NCBI RefSeq assembly: GCF_005217455.1
Contig: NZ_SZPQ01000010.1
Span: 1-64,000 of the forward strand
Direction: 5' to 3'
Source: Martelella alba
GTDB lineage: Bacteria; Pseudomonadota; Gammaproteobacteria; Enterobacterales; Enterobacteriaceae
DNA length: 64,000 nucleotides
The notes under the pieces: generated by a model
Told to the model about the DNA's origin: nothing
Databases searched by the model: none
What the model saw: the letters and a program-made list of their open reading frames with translations, nothing else
Shown here: one piece after another, positions 39,637-49,060 of the stretch
Layout: every line of letters begins with the position of its first letter
Position numbering within the stretch: the first letter of the stretch is position 1
Program-made: the position numbers and the translations under genes

Positions 39637-39963
39637 ATATGCTCCTTGGTCGCCCAGGCGCCCTGATAAAAAACCGCAACGCACCCGGCGCGGTGATCAC
39701 GGGCCGTTGCCGGATCGACGGAACCGCCGCTTAAGGTCGGCAGCTTTAGTTTGCAATTATCACGCCAGCGGCTAGCCCGCCCTGGCACCCATCCACCGGC
39801 ATGCCCGCACCCTGATAGAACGCTTGGCGCACCTTTATCAGCCAACCCTGCCCGGCCGCACCATCTTGTAGCAACGCCATGCCGGCGGCGCGCCCATGTA
39901 TTGCCTGATTTTACCTGTCCAGACGGGAACGGGGAATGCGGAATCCACCGGGTTGGTTCCGGC
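39637..39963. other. 327-bp gap inside the urease operon (ureD-ureA)
   Basis: In most enterobacterial urease operons ureD and ureA are close together. Here 327 bp lie between, with no supportable frame on either strand and no clear terminator. The GC content is like the neighbours and no repeat family member is seen. It could hold an internal promoter for ureA or be the scar of a lost small gene. Confidence 0.5.
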
Positions 39964-40794
39964 TCAGGTGGACCAGATCCGCGGCGCGATAGCCGGCCGC
40001 CCCAGCAGCGCCGGACGCAATTCCGCCCATAACCCCTGTAAAAGGGATGTCAGCCGCTGGTTGTCATGGTCCAGCGCCCGGACCACCAACAGCGAATCCA
40101 CCAGCGTCGCGCCAGCCATGGGCGCGGTGCATTCCTGCACCAACGCGCGCGCGCAGTCCAGCATTGCCTCCGTGCAGGGCGCCGCAAAAAAAGTACCGCA
40201 CAACGGGTTGTCGGCCACCTTGCTCAGCCGGCCGCCCTCTATGCGCAACCGCTCAAACAGGCCGGGGGAGTCGGGCATCTTTATGGATAACACCGAATCA
40301 AGCCGGCCTTGGTGAAAATCCAAACCGGACGCCGGCCGACCCAGGCAAAAGGTTTCATACCCTAATACGCGCGCGCCGGGTTGCAAGCAAAACTCATTAT
40401 GAAGGGAAACATCGGCCGCCGGAAACAGAATATTCCCCTGCGGCAACCATTCGAGCACACTGTCTTGCGCCAGCGAGAACCGTTGCAAGACCTGCGCCCG
40501 AGCGCCGCCGCTGCGGTAAAATTTAGTGGCGCCGGGCATGGTCAGCAAGGCATGACTGGCTGGCCCCATCCGCACCGCTAACTCCAGACGATCGCCCCCC
40601 ACCACCCCGCCCGGCGGATGCAACAAGTAAAGGTGGGGAAAATCGGCTTCTGGATAAAAAGCGCGCTGCACGGTAAAAGGCCCGATGTGACGCCGGTGGG
40701 ACAGTTCGGTGCGGGTGGCGCGACGAACAAACTCCAGCTCAAGGCGGCCAAGCCAGCCATCGGGATGATAATCATCGGTAGCGAATGGCATCAC
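39964..40794 (-). CDS. ureD: Urease accessory protein UreD
   Basis: 276 residues. UreD (UreH) is the scaffold that binds apo-urease and recruits UreF and UreG for nickel insertion. Visible signatures are GPFTVQRAFYPE, HLYLLHPPGGVVGGDRLEL, LTMPGATKFYRS and LEWLPQGNILFPAADV. It is the first gene of the operon, whose promoter should lie in the 40.8-41.4 kb gap, shared divergently with the first giant gene. No urease regulator (UreR) or nickel transporter is seen in the window. Confidence 0.96.
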   Translation of the reverse strand: MMPFATDDYHPDGWLGRLELEFVRRATRTELSHRRHIGPFTVQRAFYPEADFPHLYLLHPPGGVVGGDRLELAVRMGPASHALLTMPGATKFYRSGGARAQVLQRFSLAQDSVLEWLPQGNILFPAADVSLHNEFCLQPGARVLGYETFCLGRPASGLDFHQGRLDSVLSIKMPDSPGLFERLRIEGGRLSKVADNPLCGTFFAAPCTEAMLDCARALVQECTAPMAGATLVDSLLVVRALDHDNQRLTSLLQGLWAELRPALLGRPAIAPRIWST

Positions 40795-41421
40795 GTTGAT
40801 CCTCCGGCCGCTGCGGTAAACCTATCGTTGCGCACTACCATCCATGATATTGTGGACAATTGCAAGGGCGGCGAATGACCGATAACCTTAAACGGGAAAT
40901 CAAAATTTCGCGGAAAATTGCTGTGTCCATTCGTCCTATCCTTGGTTTATGGTCTCTTTTACGCTAATGTAAGACAAGACCTGATAATTCATGAAAACAT
41001 CCGATTCCCTGCAAAAACCCTTTTATACTCTAAATACGTCGAGTCCCATCGCGGCGGCAAGGGAGCGACAAATTCGTCGGGAACGCAAATTCCCCGCCTC
41101 CATAAAATACAAGCGCTAAACCACAAATATAATTATTCTTTCGAATAATATTCGTCAAACAATTTGAGTTGTATCACAACCATGAGCGGAAACACATCCG
41201 GCAGAATTCCCTTTCACCGCTAACGGTGGCTTGCACAAGAAATAACATGTCCTTCATGCAGTCATTCCCGCCCCTTAACCGAATCCGTATATGAAGAGGA
41301 CCAGGGCGGGCAAATTAACACAGACACCGGTTTCCCATCTCACCCGGCCGTATGGCCGAAATGACCCCGCAACCAGAAAAAATGCAGTTTATGGATGGCG
41401 GATTTACCGAGGACCTATTCC
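40795..41421. other. Divergent intergenic region between ureD and the first giant gene
   Basis: 627 bp without a gene. It becomes AT-rich from about 40900 and holds a degenerate interspersed repeat at 41025-41090. The region should contain promoters in both directions but no confident box can be named. GAGGA eight bases before ATG 41422 is the best ribosome binding site for the giant gene. Confidence 0.55.
41025..41090 (+). repeat. Partial ERIC-like repeat copy
   Basis: TATACTCTAAATACGTCGAG followed by CCATCGCGGCGGCAAGGGAGC matches the left half of the family (TCTAAATAATTCAAGTTGCG, TCGCGGCGGCAAGCGAG). The right half is not recognisable. Confidence 0.6.
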
Positions 41422-44400
41422 ATGCCCATGCCCATAAATCAAACACCTTCCATGGCCGGGACAACGGTTGTCGCCGCGCCTGATAATTGTCCGGCGCAGC
41501 TTGCGCTGGTTGTTGCCAAACTCAGCAAAGCGTCGCCGTGGCAGGCATTCACCCCAACCAGGTACACTCAACCAGACGGACATCGTTCACCGGCTTCACG
41601 CCGGCCCAAGCGCTCTCTTTGCGGCCAGGAACGACGCCTTTTTCGAGCGGTGACGGAATACCGGAGGAATCCGCAATGGCGTCCAACGGCAAGCGGGCGG
41701 GAATACCGCCCGATTGAAACAGGTGGCCGCCGCTATCTGATCGCGGTTCAACGGGTTGTTTTACCCAGCAAAACGGAAATCCATGTGGGATACCTTGAAG
41801 ATCGGCAAGTGATTTTCCTGGGCCCGTTATATCATATGGAATTGACGCCCCATCCCCGCAAACTGTCACCGCTGTTCTCCACGCTGCTGTTATTTATTTT
41901 CGCCGGTATTTTGCCTGTCGGACAATCCCCCGCGGCCATGCTCCCAGCCCTTCGTCAAACCAGCGGCTCGACTTATAGCCTATGGCATGGCGCCGAAACG
42001 GTATACTCCCTCACCGGTATCTATGACCGGATAAAAATTTTTTCGAGAAAAAGCTTCTCTTCTCTGGTTACGTTGATAAAAGGTCTGAGCCCCCCCCATG
42101 GACTACCCGTCGCCCACGCGCAAAATATGATTCCGTCCTCCGCGAAGGGATTCCCGTATACCGCCGTACCAGGTTCTCCCTTATCATGGGAGACATTGTC
42201 ACAAAGCGCCAAGATGATACCAGGTAACCTCCATTCATCCATCCCCTCCCGCAGACTGCGTCAGACCGAAACCTCGTCGGGTGATAGGCTTGTGACCGTG
42301 ATGGAAATTTATTTTACGGAATGGGATTATAGCGAGCATTTTGATCTACCCCATGAAGACGCGCGTTTGCTCATTCAAACTTTCATGCAAGAATGTATAG
42401 GTATCAAGAATGAAAATAATTACGCCTTGCAGGATTTACTCGAGCTGGATATTTATCTTGGTGAGAAAGTAGAACTCATTGTGGATAGAGGTCTCTTTTA
42501 TAAAAATGAAACAGAATATTTCCATACATTAATGATCAAAGAAAAAGCCGAGCAACTAATAGCCCGTTTTTATCTTTCTGAGCAAAAGGATCCGTCGATA
42601 AAGACCCCATTACGAAATCATTTAGAAAGTGAAATAAAAGTCGAGGATCTTCTGGGACAGTGGCGTGAAAGTACAACATTATCCGCCGGAGATTTTAACA
42701 ACGTTTTATTGAAGAATGTGCTTGAGATCTTAAAAAATAATGACTTTAAACATGCGATCCAGCAAATCAGAGAACAGCGGAAAAATGACCTTGGCGACAA
42801 TGAACACTACTTTCAAAGTGTATTAACCCTCTTAAAAGCCATGGAAAACGCTTATCAGACCTATTGCCGGGAGCTTTACGTGGATAACTATACACCATTG
42901 GAGAGAACGCTTTACAAAAACAATTTAGCATTGTTGGAGGCTTTTACTGAGAATGATCATGAAAAATATAATGAATTAGCCATTCAGAAAGTGTTTTTTC
43001 AGATATTTGAGTATACCCGAAGCAACGGCATAAGCATATACAGTACCCATTACCTTTTGCCACCACAATATGATGATAATATCGAAATCTTTTCAGAAGA
43101 CGAAGAAATAATCAGTACATCTTTTGTTGAAAAGATATTTACCGATGAACTTTATTATTTTATCGAGGATAAGGTAAACTATTATCCCCATATTTTAAGA
43201 TTAAATAACCTTATCGAATTGTTTCGTAGCCGGGGGGGTAAAGATGACCAGAACCTGCCGTGGCATGAGGTTAATCTGTTGCCGCATAATAACATCAAAG
43301 CCATTTACAACAAGATTATAGTGCAATACCTACGAGAAAATATAAATACCCACAAGGACGAAAGCTGGATCCATGAAATTAGAAATATCATCCATAATGA
43401 TAGCATCACCTTTTCTATTTTGAATTACTTAATAAAATTGCAAGAATGGGGAAACACTATCACTAACCAGATATTTTCTTCACTCAGACGCCGCGCAATC
43501 AAGAATGAAGCACAACGTGTTGCGTTTGCTAAAATCGCCGCAATCAAAGATACTCTGTTGCCTGACACCTTGATGGGAAAAGAAGATGAGATTCTTATCT
43601 ACGAAAAAAACAGACGTGACGGTAATATAGAGATTTTGCTAAAGGCATCGTTGTTTTGGTATTTTTCTCATGAAAACCACAGAAGTATCAATACGTTGGA
43701 AAATCTCAACATTCTTGATATAATAAAAAAATTTCGACAGCAAGAGCACATTGATCTCCTTGAATTCAGCTTACGGTCAAGTATGCTGTATACCAGTCTA
43801 TACGAATTAAAACCCTCCACGAAGATGGAAACATTGGATGACTATTATAATCAATTTAGTGAATATCTTCTGCATGATTGTTATCATCAAGCCAGGAACA
43901 TGACGCTACAAGTCATTCGTACCAGTTCTCTGACTTTCCTTGACTTGGTTTCCCCCCCACGAGAGATATTTACCTTTAAAGTTTTTTCACGAAGTTATCT
44001 ACAGAACACCATGGCATCCCAGGTATGGGTGCTTTCGCCGCGCATCAATCCGGGTTATCTTTCTCTGCTAAAAACTGAGAGCGGGAAATATATGTTTATT
44101 TCATCCTTGGCAGGAGTACCTTTAATCAAGCCATTTTCACAGCGTCGTTGTTGGGATTTTTATCAAGATTTAAAAAAAGCCTGGATTAACGAAACAACGG
44201 CGCTGAATATTCATCGCCGCCCCAAAATTCCGGTTTCAATGCATGAGATAAGGAATTTATTTATTAATAAATTGTATCGAGATAATGATATTGAGGATCT
44301 TATAAACTTTATTTTTATCAAACCCATGGATTACATGTCGCAACAACCCGCCGCTGAATTTATGTTCGTTCCGATAAAACAGACTGATATCCAGCATGAT

Positions 44401-47271
44401 CTCCTACGATCTTTTTACCTAAATGAAAACAATTTCACTGCTCTCAATAATAAAACCTCCCTTACATATAACTTCGATTACCTGAATCAATTAGCGTTAA
44501 CTGATATTGCCCTACAGCTTAAGGAAAGCTTGCGAGAATATACTTTCATTGAGCAAGTGCTTTCATTTATCCCTTTTTTTACTATTTTATACCGTAATTG
44601 GCATGATCAGGAATATCAAATTCGTTTCGATGATGTCTTTTTTGACATGATTGATGTAACGGTTTCACTTTTTTCGTTAGGGATAAAATTTAACCACATC
44701 GTCATTGGCACTTTGCTAAATACATTGCGAAAAGCGTTTGTCAATAAGATACCCCGCCGAATTTTGTTCAATTATGTGTTCGGCGAACTCATCTCTTCGC
44801 TCCCCGAACTGACGCTAAAAACGGTGAGGGCCACTTTCGGTGAGTTGCTTTCCCTGGTCGTACCCGTACCGATGAACGAACACATTTTTCAAAAAATGAA
44901 AGAGACATTTTCCACCCCTATCCTTGAAAATGTCCAAAACTTGAATAATGTCATCATTAAAATGAAGGAAGAAAAAAGAAAAATGCGAGCCTCATGGCGT
45001 TCTAAGGTGGATGAGAAAACATTAATCGTCGATAAAAACGGGATTTATTCATACAAGGACGAGATAAATACCGACAATTACATTATGATTCATGATGAGT
45101 TTTATAAAGTGAAATGGAATGAAAAAGAACGCCATTGGATTATCGTTCCGCCAGATGGAAGCCCGCTGGGCGCGCCCACTGTGGCCATAATCAAAAACAG
45201 TCGGGGAAAATGGGTTGCCGACAAAAAACAGCTTCCCGATTATCCCTTTGGTTCAATGGACATTATGCATGATAATCATGCCTATCCCAAGCTCGGCGCG
45301 ATTCATTTCGAACCCGTCAGGGATTTTGACGAGGCGTTTAAAGGTTATACGTCAGAAAATACACAATTGAAAAAATCCTTGCGTTCCTTTACGGAAAAAT
45401 ACCTGTCCGAGGGGGAAATGACTCTCTTGCCCAATTCCAACGAGAAATTCCTGCGTCAATTAGCCGGCGCCCTGCTTAGTGAACAGCCCTTACCCAAGTT
45501 CATGAGACCTCATTCCCCCTTCCCTGCCGACAAAATGTACTTTGATACGCTACATTTCCTTAAATCGCAGAACATTATAGCGATACGGTACCGGGCCTTG
45601 GCGTTATGGGATACGCTGGAAGAACAAAATTTAACGAAACATATTGTCTTAATGATATTGATAAATGACGATAGTTTTGTCTTTGATATCGAAAAATACC
45701 GTCCCGATAAAGAGCTTAATAGCCGTGAACAGATTTTCATTGAACACGAATGGCTCAGGCTATACCGCTTATATACTCCAGAACACTTCGGTCTTATCAA
45801 ATATAAAGATTTTAACGAATTCGATGATGCTCGTTTTTTTTACAATCGTGAAGCCTTCTATGCCGACGAATATGTTAAACACGGTCTGTTACTGCGCGAA
45901 CCACCAGGATATAAAGCCGCGGTGATAAAACGGATGCAGCAGCAGGCCAATAAGATCTATCCACTATCAAGAAATAAACCGGTAAAAATGACTTTATTGG
46001 TCAGGCATGTCAGGAATCACGCACCCAACCGCTCAGATCGCAATTTCTTCCCTATTAGGATACTCAAAAAATCCGGATTACTTGACCAATCAGGGAAAAA
46101 ACACCTGTTGCGGATTATCGGCAATGCCAGACACAATGAGCTTCTCGCCTTGTCATTTTTGGCAAATCACAAAGATGTAAAATCATTGGAAGAACTGATC
46201 AAAATCAACGAAGGCAAATTGGTCGCTTTTTTTCATCCCAAAGGCCATCTGGAATATCTGATTATCGCCTTGGGCAAAGGGTGTTTTGCCGGCGCCGCCA
46301 ATCAGTTTTTCGATCCCAACATACCGTCGCGGGTATCACTGGTCATCGCCGAGCAGATTGGCGTGTTTGACAATGGCGTATTTCGCTTACGCCACAGTCA
46401 ACACATTCTGCGAGTAGTGGCGGGGGAGGCCTACGGGTCATTAAGTAACACGCCGTTATTCGCCGATTCGTTGCCCTCCGTGAAAATTCCCCACCATGAC
46501 AGTCAGGGCCAAGTGGCCTATTATATCACCGAACAACAAGGCCGCGAACGGGTGCTGCTTGGCGAGGACAGCACCGTCGAATTCATTAACGGCGTGAACA
46601 CGCGATTACGCATTAAAATGCACGGTTTACCCTTTAATATCAATCATATGGATGCGCTTGATCTCGCCGATATCATCCGTGGCCTGCCCTATGTCAGCAA
46701 AGAACCCTTTTCTCTTGCCCAGTTGCAAAGCATTGAACTCTTTTCATGCTATAGCGGCTTCGGCCAACGATTCTCTACCGGACAAATTCTGGCCGATGCA
46801 TTAAATATCCCGGTCAAGGCTTATCCGCATCGCATTAGCGAGGAAATACGCGCGCGGCGACCGGAATGGTTTCGGGTTTATCAGCCGCGTTCCCCGGCGA
46901 TGGCGGACCCCGCCGCCACCGAAATAACTTGGCCGGCAAAGACCCACCAGCGCTTGCACGATCTGATGGCTTATCTTCATGATACCCGGCGACCCAGTCG
47001 GAAAAAGCGGCTTGAGGCCCCACCACGCTTTTATCCGCCAATTTATGTCGAACTCGATTTGGTCATTATGCGGCAACTGACTATCGATGAGTTTATCCGC
47101 CGGCATGACTTGAACCAGGACACCCGGGCCCATCTGCAAAGGATCATGATTTCCTACAGCATCGGGGGTGACGAAACGGACGACATCATTGACCAGGCTT
47201 ATCTGGATATCCTGTTTTCCACGCCGGAGCTTAATTACCTGGCAAGCTGGATATTCCCCCTGCCAGGTTAG
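41422..47271 (+). CDS. Giant putative toxin 1, with C80-like cysteine protease motif
   Basis: 1,949 residues from ATG 41422; an ATG at 41395 would add nine. No exact family is recognised. Shared along its length with the gene at 49267. N-terminal domain (ERRLFRAVTEYRRNP, then VVLPSKTEIHVGYLEDRQV); a hydrophobic stretch (LFSTLLLFIFAGILPVG); a long helical AT-rich part; a mid hydrophobic segment near 1037-1101 containing LSFIPFF and NWHDQ; a beta module near 1211-1271 (DEFYKVKW, HWIIVPPDG); and near the C-terminus His-Gly at 1734 and Ser-Cys at 1776, like the C80 autoprocessing protease of TcdA/TcdB. Basic SRKKR at 1859-1863 follows. No classical signal peptide. I infer a secreted or translocated toxin; target unknown. 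Confidence 0.8.
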   Translation: MPMPINQTPSMAGTTVVAAPDNCPAQLALVVAKLSKASPWQAFTPTRYTQPDGHRSPASRRPKRSLCGQERRLFRAVTEYRRNPQWRPTASGREYRPIETGGRRYLIAVQRVVLPSKTEIHVGYLEDRQVIFLGPLYHMELTPHPRKLSPLFSTLLLFIFAGILPVGQSPAAMLPALRQTSGSTYSLWHGAETVYSLTGIYDRIKIFSRKSFSSLVTLIKGLSPPHGLPVAHAQNMIPSSAKGFPYTAVPGSPLSWETLSQSAKMIPGNLHSSIPSRRLRQTETSSGDRLVTVMEIYFTEWDYSEHFDLPHEDARLLIQTFMQECIGIKNENNYALQDLLELDIYLGEKVELIVDRGLFYKNETEYFHTLMIKEKAEQLIARFYLSEQKDPSIKTPLRNHLESEIKVEDLLGQWRESTTLSAGDFNNVLLKNVLEILKNNDFKHAIQQIREQRKNDLGDNEHYFQSVLTLLKAMENAYQTYCRELYVDNYTPLERTLYKNNLALLEAFTENDHEKYNELAIQKVFFQIFEYTRSNGISIYSTHYLLPPQYDDNIEIFSEDEEIISTSFVEKIFTDELYYFIEDKVNYYPHILRLNNLIELFRSRGGKDDQNLPWHEVNLLPHNNIKAIYNKIIVQYLRENINTHKDESWIHEIRNIIHNDSITFSILNYLIKLQEWGNTITNQIFSSLRRRAIKNEAQRVAFAKIAAIKDTLLPDTLMGKEDEILIYEKNRRDGNIEILLKASLFWYFSHENHRSINTLENLNILDIIKKFRQQEHIDLLEFSLRSSMLYTSLYELKPSTKMETLDDYYNQFSEYLLHDCYHQARNMTLQVIRTSSLTFLDLVSPPREIFTFKVFSRSYLQNTMASQVWVLSPRINPGYLSLLKTESGKYMFISSLAGVPLIKPFSQRRCWDFYQDLKKAWINETTALNIHRRPKIPVSMHEIRNLFINKLYRDNDIEDLINFIFIKPMDYMSQQPAAEFMFVPIKQTDIQHDLLRSFYLNENNFTALNNKTSLTYNFDYLNQLALTDIALQLKESLREYTFIEQVLSFIPFFTILYRNWHDQEYQIRFDDVFFDMIDVTVSLFSLGIKFNHIVIGTLLNTLRKAFVNKIPRRILFNYVFGELISSLPELTLKTVRATFGELLSLVVPVPMNEHIFQKMKETFSTPILENVQNLNNVIIKMKEEKRKMRASWRSKVDEKTLIVDKNGIYSYKDEINTDNYIMIHDEFYKVKWNEKERHWIIVPPDGSPLGAPTVAIIKNSRGKWVADKKQLPDYPFGSMDIMHDNHAYPKLGAIHFEPVRDFDEAFKGYTSENTQLKKSLRSFTEKYLSEGEMTLLPNSNEKFLRQLAGALLSEQPLPKFMRPHSPFPADKMYFDTLHFLKSQNIIAIRYRALALWDTLEEQNLTKHIVLMILINDDSFVFDIEKYRPDKELNSREQIFIEHEWLRLYRLYTPEHFGLIKYKDFNEFDDARFFYNREAFYADEYVKHGLLLREPPGYKAAVIKRMQQQANKIYPLSRNKPVKMTLLVRHVRNHAPNRSDRNFFPIRILKKSGLLDQSGKKHLLRIIGNARHNELLALSFLANHKDVKSLEELIKINEGKLVAFFHPKGHLEYLIIALGKGCFAGAANQFFDPNIPSRVSLVIAEQIGVFDNGVFRLRHSQHILRVVAGEAYGSLSNTPLFADSLPSVKIPHHDSQGQVAYYITEQQGRERVLLGEDSTVEFINGVNTRLRIKMHGLPFNINHMDALDLADIIRGLPYVSKEPFSLAQLQSIELFSCYSGFGQRFSTGQILADALNIPVKAYPHRISEEIRARRPEWFRVYQPRSPAMADPAATEITWPAKTHQRLHDLMAYLHDTRRPSRKKRLEAPPRFYPPIYVELDLVIMRQLTIDEFIRRHDLNQDTRAHLQRIMISYSIGGDETDDIIDQAYLDILFSTPELNYLASWIFPLPG

Positions 47272-47296
47272 CGCCGCATGGGCAAGCCAGGCCGCG

Positions 47297-48247
47297 TCAA
47301 TCGCTGGACTGCTCCAGCAACAAGTAATCATCCTGTTGCAAATCGAGCGCCATGGCCACGGAAAACTCCTGCAATTGCGCGATGGATGTCGCGCTGACGA
47401 TAGGGGCGGTAATACTTGGCCGTTTCATCTGCCAGGCCAGGGCGATCTGCGTCGGGGTCGCGTGATAGCGTTCGCTCACCTCATCCAAAGCATGCAGGAT
47501 ACGCAGGCCACGCGTATTTAAGTACTGGCTTACCACGGTTTCGCCCCGTTGACTTTTCACGGCGTCCTCTTTGGCGCGGTATTTACCCGACAGGAAACCG
47601 CTGGCCAATGCATAATAATTGATAACGCCCAGGCCATGAGCGGTCACGACCGGTTCCAAATCCTGTTCATACGACCGCCTGTCGTAAAGATTATACTCCG
47701 GCTGCAATGTTTCATAGCGGGCCAAACCATTCCGCTCGCTGACGCGCAGCGCTTCAGCCAGACGGGCGCCGCTGTAATTGGACGCGCCGATAACCCGAAC
47801 CTTGCCCTCTTTAATCAATGCATCAAAAGCGCCCAGGGTTTCTTCCAGCGCAACGGAAGTATCATCTTCATGGGACTGATATAAATCAATATAATCCGTT
47901 TGCAGACGCCGTAGAGAACTTTCCACCGCCCGGCGGATATAGTCGGCGGATAATCCCTTTTTATCGCCCCCCATGGGTTTGCCCACTTTGGTGGCAAGAA
48001 TGACGTGATCGCGTTTGCCGCTTTTCTTCAACCAGTTGCCAAGGATAGTCTCGGATTCGCCCCCGCTATTGCCCGGCACCCAAGCCGAGTAGACGTCGGC
48101 GGTATCGATAAAATTCAGCTTTCTCTCCAGCAGCGCGTCAAGAATGCTAAATGAGGTTCGCTCATCCACAGTCCAACCGAAAACGTTGCCGCCGAAACAC
48201 AATTTAGGTACGGCGATGCCGGACCGGCCGAGAATTCGGGTTTCCAT
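47297..48247 (-). CDS. Aldo/keto reductase
   Basis: 316 residues of a cytoplasmic NADPH-dependent TIM-barrel reductase. The catalytic tetrad is visible: Asp and Tyr in NFIDTADVYSAW, Lys in VILATKVGKPMGG, His in YIDLYQSHEDD. The N-terminus METRILGRSGIAVPKLCFGGNVFGW is typical of the YajO/Tas-like AKR group. Substrate unknown. AGGAGG precedes the ATG. It lies between the two giant genes and points against the first, 25 bp from its stop; it may be a neighbour captured when the island formed or a separate cargo gene. Confidence 0.92.
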   Translation of the reverse strand: METRILGRSGIAVPKLCFGGNVFGWTVDERTSFSILDALLERKLNFIDTADVYSAWVPGNSGGESETILGNWLKKSGKRDHVILATKVGKPMGGDKKGLSADYIRRAVESSLRRLQTDYIDLYQSHEDDTSVALEETLGAFDALIKEGKVRVIGASNYSGARLAEALRVSERNGLARYETLQPEYNLYDRRSYEQDLEPVVTAHGLGVINYYALASGFLSGKYRAKEDAVKSQRGETVVSQYLNTRGLRILHALDEVSERYHATPTQIALAWQMKRPSITAPIVSATSIAQLQEFSVAMALDLQQDDYLLLEQSSD

Positions 48248-48507
48248 ATTGCCTCCTTAGTCAGTAAACCATCAGCGCGCCGCCGCGATTCTTCGCCATT
48301 TGAACAACAGGCGCTGTCGCCCGCGCCGCGCTTTTTGACATCCCCCGGCAACGCCCGCGAACAGGAATGCCGGCTTGAAAAACCGGGAGCCTGATTTTAC
48401 TCAGCATACCATTTCACAGGCAAGGACACCCATCATTTCTGAACCCGTCGCCTGGCCAAGACAGTGCCAGCATGTCCCCCCAGACCGCGCCATTGCATCT
48501 TTCTACG

Positions 48508-48658
48508 GCTAAGCGCCTATCCCATTGGGCTATTTCACTTGCCATTTTGGCCCTGGGCAGGGCTCAACATCCTCACACACTCCGTGTACGCTCCGATTTC
48601 CGCCCGCGCCCATGTTGAAACCGGCTGCGCCAACGGCGCCCACTGGGATAGGCGCTAA
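48508..48658. repeat. About 151-bp inverted-repeat element
   Basis: The arms TAAGCGCCTATCCCATTGGG (plus C) at 48510-48530 and GCCCACTGGGATAGGCGCTA (plus A) at 48638-48658 are reverse complements with two mismatches in 21. Inside lie further short inverted blocks such as CAACATCC...CATGTTG and GTGTACGCTC. The whole could fold into one long hairpin, like a MITE or a structured intergenic repeat. Confidence 0.75.
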
Positions 48659-48720
48659 CCTCCACTTTGATTAAACATTCCACTGAAAAGGCTTGTCCAA
48701 CACCGGAAAAGCATTTATAT

Positions 48721-48913
48721 AACCTAAATAAGTCGTGACGACGCGAGCAAGCGCAGCCAACAAAGAGGCAGCTTGAAGTATGACGAGTGTCGACTCTAAA
48801 TAATTCAAGTTGCGTCGCGGCGGCAAGCGAGTAAGTCCCCAGGAGCATAGATCACTATGTGACTGGGGCGAGCAAGCGCAGCCAACAAAGAGGCAGCTTG
48901 AAGTATGACGAGT
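48721..48913 (+). repeat. Short plus full ERIC-like repeat copies
   Basis: A 46-bp end sequence (starting GCGAGCAAGCGCAGCCAACA, ending TATGACGAGT) occurs identically at 48743-48788 and 48868-48913, 125 bp apart. The first copy lacks the middle (AACCTAAATAAGTCGTGACG joins directly to it). The second is complete, with TCTAAATAATTCAAGTTGCG, CGGCGGCAAGCGAG and the dyad CCCCAGGAGCATAG...CTATGTGACTGGGG. Confidence 0.88.
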
Positions 48914-49060
48914 AGAGGTCATTCCCTCGACTTCATTCTTAATACATGCACCATCGCCAATTACCTAAAGGCCGGAACCCATGTCTCCCTAATGGTCGTA
49001 CTCTGCGGTTATCGCCAATATTTAATTCAAAAAGCCTAGATACCAACTTCATTATATCCT

